The position numbers and the translations under genes are program-made. The notes under the pieces were generated by a model. It had not been told where the DNA came from, made no database searches, and saw only the letters and a list, made by a program, of their open reading frames with translations. A stretch of DNA of 64,000 nucleotides from NCBI GenBank assembly GCA_041398565.1, contig JAWKUN010000005.1, forward strand, positions 620,001 through 684,000. The letters run 5' to 3'. Below, piece by piece: positions 37,118-44,648 of the stretch (the first letter of the stretch is position 1; every line of letters begins with the position of its first letter). The DNA comes from DATGPD01 sp041398565. Its GTDB lineage: Bacteria; Planctomycetota; UBA1135; UBA2386.

Positions 37118-38308
37118 ATGAGGCTTCTCGCGTTGACCTGTTTCGTCCAACTGTTGCCGGCGCAGATCGGTGGCAACGGATCCAGCGGCCCCCTGACGCC
37201 AGCCGCCGACGTGACCCTCGACACGACCGCCAATGGCGGCGTGTTCCAGTTCACCACGATCGCCATCCCGGCCGGCGTCACCGTGCGCCTGCGCGGTCCC
37301 AACCCCGCGGTGATCCTCTGCCGGGGAAGCGCGTCGATCGCCGGGGACCTCGAAGCCGACGCGCAGGGACCGATGCCGGGGCCAGGAGGATGGCGCGGCG
37401 GCACCTCCACCGTTGGCCTGGGGGTGGTCGGCGAGACTGGCCACGGCCCGGGTGGAGGCGCCGGCGCGCTCGGTGGCTTGTCGATGGACTTTCTCGGCAA
37501 ACCCGCCGCACACGCGTCGGCGGGCACGGGCAGCGCACCGCCGTACGGCGCCATCCTGCCCTTCGACCTGCGCGGCGGCAGCGGCGGCGGCGGCGGCACC
37601 TATCCGACGGCTGGAGGCGTGGGCCCGAACGGCGGCGGCGGTGGTGGCGCCCTCGCTCTGTTCGTCGATGGTTCGCTCACCATCTCCGGCAGCGTGCGCG
37701 CGCGCGGCGGCGACGTGACCGTGTCGTTCCCGCCGCCCGCCGGCCGCGGCGGGCCGGGATCGGGCGGCGCCATCGTCGTCCGTGCCCTGCAGTGCGTGCG
37801 CGTGTCGGGCCTGATCGACGCCGCGGGCGGAGTCGACGCGGGCTCGACGGCACGAGGCGGCGACGGCTTCGTGCGCGTGGACGGCTACTCGAGCTGCGGC
37901 ATGCCCGATCTCACCGGCGCGACGGTGCGCCCGGCCCCGTCGGTCGCCGCACTGCCCTACTTGACGCAGTTGGCCGTGCCGCGGCTCGGGCAGATCTGGC
38001 AGGTGCGGTGTGCATCCGTTCCCGGGGATTCACTCGGCACCTGGGTGAGCCTGAGCACCCTCGCCGTGCCGTTCCCTCCGTACGGGACCGTGTATCTCGA
38101 CACACGCCCCGGCGCGGGCTTCACCTTCCTCGGCGCCCTGCCGGTGCCGCCAGGCGGGATCGATCCGATGGCAGGTTTCGACCTGCCTGTGCCCGCCGAT
38201 CCGGTGCTGGTCGGGGTGACGTTCCACTCGCAGATGTTCAACATCCTCGGCACCGCGACGGGCCGCCCGCGCCTGAGCAACCTGCTGTCGTCGACGGTGC
38301 TGCCTTAG
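37118..38308 (+). CDS. Secreted glycine-rich protein with tail domain type A
   Basis: A 396-residue protein. Signal peptide residues 1-16 (MRLLALTCFVQLLPAQ). Residues about 35-270 form a beta-rich, glycine-rich region (FQFTTIAIPAGVTVRLRG, then repeated GGGGG) like the C-terminal half of the protein at 3539. Residues about 290-396 are the type-A tail (VRCASVPGDSLG, FPPYGTVYLD, DLPVPADPVLVGVTFHSQMFN). It is probably exported. The ATG at 37118 directly starts the signal peptide, and an AGAGGAG lies about 15 bases upstream. Confidence 0.82.
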   Translation: MRLLALTCFVQLLPAQIGGNGSSGPLTPAADVTLDTTANGGVFQFTTIAIPAGVTVRLRGPNPAVILCRGSASIAGDLEADAQGPMPGPGGWRGGTSTVGLGVVGETGHGPGGGAGALGGLSMDFLGKPAAHASAGTGSAPPYGAILPFDLRGGSGGGGGTYPTAGGVGPNGGGGGGALALFVDGSLTISGSVRARGGDVTVSFPPPAGRGGPGSGGAIVVRALQCVRVSGLIDAAGGVDAGSTARGGDGFVRVDGYSSCGMPDLTGATVRPAPSVAALPYLTQLAVPRLGQIWQVRCASVPGDSLGTWVSLSTLAVPFPPYGTVYLDTRPGAGFTFLGALPVPPGGIDPMAGFDLPVPADPVLVGVTFHSQMFNILGTATGRPRLSNLLSSTVLP

Positions 38309-38339
38309 GCCGGGGCCGCCACCCCGTGTCGTTCGCCGC

Positions 38340-38383
38340 CCAGCGTTGGCCGTGGCGTCTGACTCCATCCGCTGCAACGCTGG
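38340..38383. repeat. Intergenic palindromic element, member 5
   Basis: The outer arms CCAGCGTTG and CAACGCTGG form a 9-bp stem around the core TGGCGTCTGACTCCA (38353-38367). Read on the minus strand, the core and the flank TTGCAGCGGA are close to the element at 12029-12075, linking that form to the TGGAGTC family. It lies 31 bp after the end of the secreted-protein gene. Confidence 0.6.
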
Positions 38384-38437
38384 CGCGATGGACAGAATCC
38401 GCGACGGATCGCCACCACCGCCGACGCTCGTCGAGCG

Positions 38438-41206
38438 ATGCGTCACCTTCGCTCGATCTCGATTTGGATGCTGCCGTTGGCCGGTCTTGCGGCGCAGCGT
38501 CCCATCTTCACCACAAGCGGCACGGCGAACCAGAACCTCGGCCAAGCGCTCCTCGTCGTCGAAGACCTCGACGGCGACGGCTGGCGCGAAGTGGTCGTCG
38601 GCGCCCCGGGCGATGCAACCAATGGTGCCGATGCCGGCGCCATCCTGGTGCTCTCCGGCCGCACGCGTTCGACTCTGTGGTCGGTGCGCGGCACGCAAGC
38701 GGGCGCCCGCTTCGGCGCCGCGCTGGCCGCGATCGGTGACCTCGACCAGGACGGGATCGCCGAACTCGCGGTCGGCAGTCCGCTCCAAGACGGCGGCCCG
38801 TTCGGTCCATTCGACACCGGCGCGGTCACGATCCTGCACTTCGCACCGCGTTCGGGCTACACCGTGCTCGGCACGCTTCTCGGCGCCAACAGCAACGAGC
38901 TTTTCGGGTCCGCCATCGCCGCGGTCGGCGACTTCGACAATGACGGGGTTCCCGACTTCGCGGTCGGCGCGCCGCAGTGGGGCTTCAGCGCCGGACGCGT
39001 GGCGGTGCACTCGGGCGTGGCGCCTCGCTTCGCTCTGCTGACCGGCTTCGCCTCCACCGTGCTCTCGACCGATCAGCTCGGTTCGTCGCTCACCGGCCTG
39101 TACGGCGGAAGCCTACCCTGGGGCTTCGCGGCAGGTGCGCCCGGTGCCGACGCCGGAGGCCTCACCGACAACGGAATGGTGAAGGTCATCACTTCGGCAG
39201 GCACCTACGAGGTGCGTGGTGGCGCCAGCGGCGACCAGTTCGGTTGGTCGGTCGCCGGGCTCGGCGATCAAGACGGCGACGGAGTGCCCGACCTGGCGGT
39301 GGGAGCCATCGGCGACTCGACCGGCCATCCCCAGGGTGGAGCGGTGCACGCCCTGTCCGGCAGCAATGGCGCCCAACTCGCCGCACCTCTGCGCGGAGAG
39401 ACGCCGGGCGATCGGTTGGGCTTCGCGCTCGCGTCAGGCGTGGACTTCGACGCCGATGCGCAGCCCGACCTGGCCATCGGCGCCCGAGGGGACGACAACC
39501 TCGGGGCGGACTCCGGATGCGTCTACTTGATGTCGATCCGTAGCGTCCCGGGTGCCCGCGTGTGGGTGCCGCTCATGGTCCTGAACGGTCAGACATCTGG
39601 TGAGGCACTGGGCGGCGCGGTCGCGCTCGGCCCGTCGGGACCCGGCGCGCTCCCGGCACACAGCCGCTGGGTGCTGGCCGGTGCGCCAACGCACGGCTCG
39701 GGCGCCGGACTCGTGCGGGCCTTCGACCAGAATCTGCCGGTCGCGACGACGTTCGCGGGAACGGCCGGAGACCGCACCGGCACCAGCGTGGTCGGGCTCG
39801 GCGACGTCGATGGCGACGGTCGCGGCGACTTCGCCTTCTCCAGCCCCGGACGCGACGTCGCGGCACAAGTGGACCTCGGCGCGGTCGACGTCGTCAGTGG
39901 CGCGACCGGGGGTGTGGCGTGGACACGCCTGGGGAGCGTCGCTGGTGAGCAGTTCGGTCAGCGTGTCAGCGCCATCGGCGACCTGGACGGCGACGGGCTC
40001 GCCGACCTGATGGCGGCGATGCCGCAGAATCCGAACAACCCGACCAATGGCGATGCCTGGCGGGTGGATTCGCCCTCGCGCGGCATCGTCCTGCGTCGCG
40101 CGACGCGGGCCCAGGTCGGCGCGAACAGCCAGTTGGCAGCGGCCATCGACGATGTCGACGCCGACGGCTATCCCGACCACGCCTTGTCGCCCGACGGCAG
40201 GATCCTGCGCTTGTTCAGCGGCCGCACCGGGGTCGTCCTGCGCGACATCACCGTGCCGACCGCCTTCGGCGTCAGTTCCTACGGTGGTGCCGGCGACCTG
40301 GACCGCGACGGCTTCGACGACGTCGTCGCACAGACGGCGACTCCCCGTTCGGCGTGGCTCTACTCCGGGCGCAACGGCGCGCTCCTGGCGTCGGAGAGCG
40401 GCACCACTCGACAAGTCGGAGACGTCGATCGCGATGGCTTCATCGACTACGTGGTCGTGCAGAACACGCGCGCCGACCTTTTCTCCGGTCGCACGCACGC
40501 GACGCTGGCCAATTGGGATTCGGGCCTGCTCCTGGCGACTACCTACGGCGATGCCGCGGCGTTGGGTGACGTCGACGCCGACGGGCATCCCGACTTCGCC
40601 CTCGCCTTCATGGGTTCGTGGGTCGTGCGGTCGGGCCGCGACTTTTCGATGCTCGCCGCCTACCGCTCCTCGGGTTCGTTGGTCGGGGTCGGCGACCTCG
40701 ACCAGGACGGCTACCCTGACCTGGTCTTGGGCGACCCGAACGCCGGCGGCGGCGCCGGCGTCGTGCAGCGCCTCCAGCCCATCGCGGGTGGCGGCACGCC
40801 CGGGAGTGTCCAGCACCGCGGCCGCAGCTGCCCCGGCAGCAACAGTGCGCTGCTGCGCGCCACCGCCGATCGCCCGGCCTTGAACGAGACGACCTTCGCC
40901 CAGCTGCGCGGCGGCCTGCCCAACGCCCTCGCGTTCCTGCTGCTCGGCGGCCCGATCGACATCGAGCTGAGCCTGTGGGGCGCGCCCGGTTGCCACCTCT
41001 ACATCGACCTCGCCGGCCCGGCGATGACCTTCTTCGTCCCGACCAGCCCGGTCGGCGGTGCCCTGTGGCCACTGCCGATCCCGAACGACGAAGCGCTCCT
41101 CGGCGCCCGTTTCGACGTGCAGTGGGGCGTCGTGGACCCGGCCGTCAACCGCGCGGGGTTGACCCTGTCGAACGCCGTGACGCTGACGGTCGGACGCTGG
41201 CAGTAA
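38438..41206 (+). CDS. Secreted FG-GAP propeller protein with tail domain type B
   Basis: A 922-residue protein with a signal peptide (residues 1-19, MLPLAGLAAQ end). I count about twelve FG-GAP repeats, each with a D-x-D-x-DG loop and a following hydrophobic strand (DLDGDGWREVVVGAPG, DLDQDGIAELAVGSP, DQDGDGVPDLAVGAIGD, DLDQDGYPDLVLGDPN and others). The last 120 residues start GRSCPGSNSAL and end FDVQWGVVDPAVNRAGLTLSN, the type-B tail. Such integrin-like propellers bind ligands or surfaces, often with calcium. It converges on the next gene with only 3 bp between stop codons. Confidence 0.88.
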   Translation: MRHLRSISIWMLPLAGLAAQRPIFTTSGTANQNLGQALLVVEDLDGDGWREVVVGAPGDATNGADAGAILVLSGRTRSTLWSVRGTQAGARFGAALAAIGDLDQDGIAELAVGSPLQDGGPFGPFDTGAVTILHFAPRSGYTVLGTLLGANSNELFGSAIAAVGDFDNDGVPDFAVGAPQWGFSAGRVAVHSGVAPRFALLTGFASTVLSTDQLGSSLTGLYGGSLPWGFAAGAPGADAGGLTDNGMVKVITSAGTYEVRGGASGDQFGWSVAGLGDQDGDGVPDLAVGAIGDSTGHPQGGAVHALSGSNGAQLAAPLRGETPGDRLGFALASGVDFDADAQPDLAIGARGDDNLGADSGCVYLMSIRSVPGARVWVPLMVLNGQTSGEALGGAVALGPSGPGALPAHSRWVLAGAPTHGSGAGLVRAFDQNLPVATTFAGTAGDRTGTSVVGLGDVDGDGRGDFAFSSPGRDVAAQVDLGAVDVVSGATGGVAWTRLGSVAGEQFGQRVSAIGDLDGDGLADLMAAMPQNPNNPTNGDAWRVDSPSRGIVLRRATRAQVGANSQLAAAIDDVDADGYPDHALSPDGRILRLFSGRTGVVLRDITVPTAFGVSSYGGAGDLDRDGFDDVVAQTATPRSAWLYSGRNGALLASESGTTRQVGDVDRDGFIDYVVVQNTRADLFSGRTHATLANWDSGLLLATTYGDAAALGDVDADGHPDFALAFMGSWVVRSGRDFSMLAAYRSSGSLVGVGDLDQDGYPDLVLGDPNAGGGAGVVQRLQPIAGGGTPGSVQHRGRSCPGSNSALLRATADRPALNETTFAQLRGGLPNALAFLLLGGPIDIELSLWGAPGCHLYIDLAGPAMTFFVPTSPVGGALWPLPIPNDEALLGARFDVQWGVVDPAVNRAGLTLSNAVTLTVGRWQ

Positions 41207-41209
41207 CGG

Positions 41210-43777
41210 TCAGCGGCTGCCGCCGACGCGGGTGTCGAGTCCGTTGCTCACGGTGATGCCCAGCTGGTTGATCGCCAGGTCGACGCAGGCGAACTGGGTG
41301 AAGACGTGGCCGCCGATCAGACTCGGAACGTTGGGAATCGGGATGCTGACGGTGGTAGCGCCACCGCTCAGCGTCGTGGTCGGGATGATCACGTCCATCG
41401 ACGCCTGCAAGTTGCAGCCCGGGGCGCCAGGCAAGGGCAGCGGCAAGGGCAGCCCTTGCCACAGCGTGTTGGAGGCCCCGAGTACGAGCACGGCCGGGAC
41501 CTGCGCAGGGCCGGCAGTCAGGCCCCAGTCGATGGTCTGCCCCACTTCGGGCTGGCCGACTCCGAAGTGCGTCGGCGTGCCGTTGCTGCCCGCGCACCCG
41601 CTGCCGAACGCTGTGAACGTCCCCGGCGTGTGCACCAGGAACACGGCCGTGGCGGTGAAGTCGCTGCTGCCCACGGTGAACGTCACGCTGAGCTGGCCGA
41701 CCGGGTAGGCGACATTGTTGATCCGCCACTGCTTGAACGGGTGACCGCCCACCGAGCCCGCGGGCATGGTGAGGGTCACCTGGGTGCCTTGCACGTATTG
41801 GCGCGAGAACGGCGTGAAGCCGCCGAACTGACCGCCGAGGTCGCGCGGGGTCACCGTGATCCCGACCGGAGTGGTGATGTGACTGCTGGTGACCACGTCG
41901 AGCGTGCGCCGTGCGCGGTAGCGGGCCTCGGCAGTGTCGTCGCTGGTGCCCATGTCGGCGACGGTCAGCACCAGTTCGCCCTCTGGCTGCGGCAGGTTGT
42001 CGTGCACCCAGCGCTCGAAGATGTAGGTGGTGCCACCGGTGGTGAACGCATACGGCGCGGTCAGCGCGTAGCCCTGGCGCGGCAGGAAGGTGCGACGGAA
42101 GCCGGTCGTACCATCCTTGAGGCCGTTGATGTCGGTGACGTCGATGGTGAGCGGAACTCCCGCCACCGGCGCCGACGCGACCGCCAGACCGACCGGCGCC
42201 GGCTCGTAGTCGTTGCGGCCGAACCAGGTGTAGTGCGGCTCGGCGCTGCTGTCGCCGCCGTTCATGAACGTCCCGGCGCCGATGAACGTGCGCTCGTCGA
42301 CCCAGCTGCGCTGCACGTCGAAGTAGTCGCCGAACGCCTGGCCGGACGGGTTGTTGGTAGGGTCGCCCATACGGTAGGCGACGACCGCGCTCCATCGATC
42401 GTACTGGTCGATGAGGAAGGCCGAAGTGCGCACGTACCGGTTGGCGCCGCCGATGGCGATGACGCCACCGACGTCCCCCAGGCTGTTGCTGTCGAGCGCG
42501 GCGTACGCCCAGCAATCATCGGCGCTGTAGATGTCGTGCTCGGCCAGCAGCGAGCGGTCGCTGACTCGCAAGCGCGCGACGCGGGTGTACGGATGCGGGC
42601 GGGTCGTGCCGTTGCCGTCCGAGGTCCAAGCGAACACGAGCTCGCTGGCGGTGCCGCAGGCGCCACGAATGAGGCCGATCGGGCTGCGTCCGAGCCATCC
42701 GCGGTTGTCCGGTCCGATGCAAGTGTCGTTGTACGAGAACTGCCACGCCGCGGTCGTGCGGTCGACGTAGTTGCGCTGCACGCCGATGGTGTTCTGGTAC
42801 CAGACGCGGATCGTGGTCGTGTTCATGAGCGTCGCCCAGTACATGCCGGTGCCGTCGCCGGCGCGCGTGGCGAAGCGGTACGTGTTACCTCCCATGGTGG
42901 CATCGGTGAGGTAGCTGAACGTCGCGCTGTTGCCGTTCTGCAAGTCGAAGAGACTCACGCGCCACACCACCGCACCGACGAAGTTGCTCGAAGCGCCGTC
43001 GTACACGTTGGCCGAGAGGTACAACCAATCGTCGTTGAAGCCGACGTCGGGGAAGTCGAGCCAGGTGCCGAGCGGAAAGCCGAAGTCGGTGGGGTCGAAC
43101 TGGTACAAGGTCCAATCAGCAGGATTGGCGCCGCGCAGCTCGTCACGACCGTTCGCCACCGCGATCTGGTAGCTGCCCTTGCGAGTCGTGGTGCTGTAGC
43201 CGTACTGCAGGAGCCACACGGTGATGTCGTGCGAGCGGACGTAGTCGATGCGCTGGTCGCAGCAGAAGCCGGCGTCGAGGGCCGGGAAGAAGGACTGCGG
43301 GAAGATGTTGGTCCAGGTCTGGCCGTGGTCGCGCGACAACGCCGCATACCAGTTGCCCACGCTCATGGCAGTGTCGCGCAGGTTCACGGCGCAGGGTTCG
43401 ACGACCGAGGCGGCCGACCGGCTGGCGCCAGTGGGCAGCACCGGCCGGTTCTGGAAGTAGGTGAACGCGCCGGTTCCGGCCGGGGCCACCGGGTCTGCCT
43501 CCCGGGCCGGACCGTTGGTGGGCTGTGGATTGCCCGGCCCGCCGATGGGAATCGGTGGCAGCGCATGCTTCGGCACCTTCAGGACGGCGAGTGGAGGCGG
43601 CGGCACCGCCAACGGTTCGCATGCCGGCATCATCGGAGTGGGCGCTTTGATGCCCATGCGGTCGGGCGGCAGAGTGGTCGCATCGGCCTGAGCCGCGGCG
43701 CGCGGAGCGAGCAGGATGCCGGCCAGGAGGGCAACCGCGGCGGCGGCCCCGCGGCGACGGGTGGATGGAGTGGACAT
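41210..43777 (-). CDS. Large secreted protein with tail domain type B
   Basis: An 855-residue protein. Residues 1-31 are a signal peptide with a basic start (STPSTRRR then an alanine/leucine core ending AAAQA). Residues about 80-500 look like a propeller of the sialidase/exo-glycosidase-like type with repeated strands (SRDHGQTWTNIF, VGFNDDWLYLSANVYDG, ELVFAWTSDGNGTTR). Residues about 500-720 hold immunoglobulin-like strands (VTFTVGSSDFTATAVFL). The last 130 residues begin GSGCAGSNGTPTHFG and contain the type-B tail. The ATG at 43777 starts the signal peptide. The 301-bp gap to the divergent sigma gene shows no other gene. Confidence 0.85.
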   Translation of the reverse strand: MSTPSTRRRGAAAAVALLAGILLAPRAAAQADATTLPPDRMGIKAPTPMMPACEPLAVPPPPLAVLKVPKHALPPIPIGGPGNPQPTNGPAREADPVAPAGTGAFTYFQNRPVLPTGASRSAASVVEPCAVNLRDTAMSVGNWYAALSRDHGQTWTNIFPQSFFPALDAGFCCDQRIDYVRSHDITVWLLQYGYSTTTRKGSYQIAVANGRDELRGANPADWTLYQFDPTDFGFPLGTWLDFPDVGFNDDWLYLSANVYDGASSNFVGAVVWRVSLFDLQNGNSATFSYLTDATMGGNTYRFATRAGDGTGMYWATLMNTTTIRVWYQNTIGVQRNYVDRTTAAWQFSYNDTCIGPDNRGWLGRSPIGLIRGACGTASELVFAWTSDGNGTTRPHPYTRVARLRVSDRSLLAEHDIYSADDCWAYAALDSNSLGDVGGVIAIGGANRYVRTSAFLIDQYDRWSAVVAYRMGDPTNNPSGQAFGDYFDVQRSWVDERTFIGAGTFMNGGDSSAEPHYTWFGRNDYEPAPVGLAVASAPVAGVPLTIDVTDINGLKDGTTGFRRTFLPRQGYALTAPYAFTTGGTTYIFERWVHDNLPQPEGELVLTVADMGTSDDTAEARYRARRTLDVVTSSHITTPVGITVTPRDLGGQFGGFTPFSRQYVQGTQVTLTMPAGSVGGHPFKQWRINNVAYPVGQLSVTFTVGSSDFTATAVFLVHTPGTFTAFGSGCAGSNGTPTHFGVGQPEVGQTIDWGLTAGPAQVPAVLVLGASNTLWQGLPLPLPLPGAPGCNLQASMDVIIPTTTLSGGATTVSIPIPNVPSLIGGHVFTQFACVDLAINQLGITVSNGLDTRVGGSR

Positions 43778-44078
43778 GGGTGCAGACTCGTGGGGTTCTC
43801 GAGGAATGGGGCGTCGACCGGACAGTCGCGCCGGGCTGACACGGCAAACCGGCCCCGGCTCCATCACCTCGGCGGACGCTTCCCGAAATCCCTCCTCCTT
43901 GATGGACACGGGACGCTCCTGCCGTGAGCCAGGCGTGCCTCCATCCTTCGCTGGCGCCCGGCGGCTGCCGCTCCCGCCGACGGCACGCGCGTTCCAATCC
44001 TGCCGTGTCGGCCCGCCGCGCGTCGACTTGCCGGGGTGGCGCGCTGGCGCCAGAATCCAGCTCCGATCGAGCCGAACG

Positions 44079-44648
44079 ATGGACGCCCTCCCGGTCACGA
44101 CGCTGCTGCAGCGGATGGCGAACGGGGAGCACACGGCCGCCGACGAGCTGTACGCCCTGCTCTACGACGAACTCAGGATGCGGGCCGGCGGTCTGATGCG
44201 CGGACGCGCGGGCAAGACCCTGCAACCGACGGCGGTGGTGCACGAGGCCTGGCTGAAGATCGCACCGCGCGTCGGCCAGGAGTTCGAGAGTCGCGCCCAC
44301 TTCCTCGGCGTCGCCGCCAAGGCCATGCGCTCGGTGCTGGTCGACCACGCGCGCTCGGCACGCGCCGGCAAGCGTACGGCCGGTGGAGAACGCGTGCCGC
44401 TCGACGATGCGCTGGCGCTGTTCGAGACGCGCGTACCCGACTTGGTCGAGCTGGACGACCTGCTGGTGCAACTCGCGGCCATCGACGCCGCACTGGCACG
44501 CGTGGTCGAGCTGCGCTTTTTCGCCGGTTTGTCGATCGCCGAGGTGGCGCAGGCAACCGCTCGGTCGACTGCGTCGATCGAACGCGACTGGCGCACGGCG
44601 CGCGCCTGGTTGCGCGTGCAGATCAGCGGCGGAGGGCGCGCGCCATGA
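44079..44648 (+). CDS. ECF-type sigma factor of the kinase-associated class
   Basis: A 189-residue sigma factor of the family common in Planctomycetota. Region 2 reads ADELYALLYDELRMRAGGLMRGRAGKTLQPTAVVHEAWLKI...FLGVAAKAMRSVLVDHARSARAGKR; region 4 is RVVELRFFAGLSIAEVAQATARSTASIERDWRTARAWLRVQI. It lacks a neighbouring anti-sigma gene; the following Ser/Thr kinase starts within its stop codon (ATGA). Kinase-linked ECF groups are described in planctomycetes, and control by phosphorylation or by the kinase as partner is the natural inference. Confidence 0.9.
   Translation: MDALPVTTLLQRMANGEHTAADELYALLYDELRMRAGGLMRGRAGKTLQPTAVVHEAWLKIAPRVGQEFESRAHFLGVAAKAMRSVLVDHARSARAGKRTAGGERVPLDDALALFETRVPDLVELDDLLVQLAAIDAALARVVELRFFAGLSIAEVAQATARSTASIERDWRTARAWLRVQISGGGRAP

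Noticed and set aside
39434..40996. Minus-strand frame opposite the FG-GAP gene at 38438
   Set aside because: It mirrors the repeated D-x-D-x-DG codons of the real gene and has no recognisable domain.
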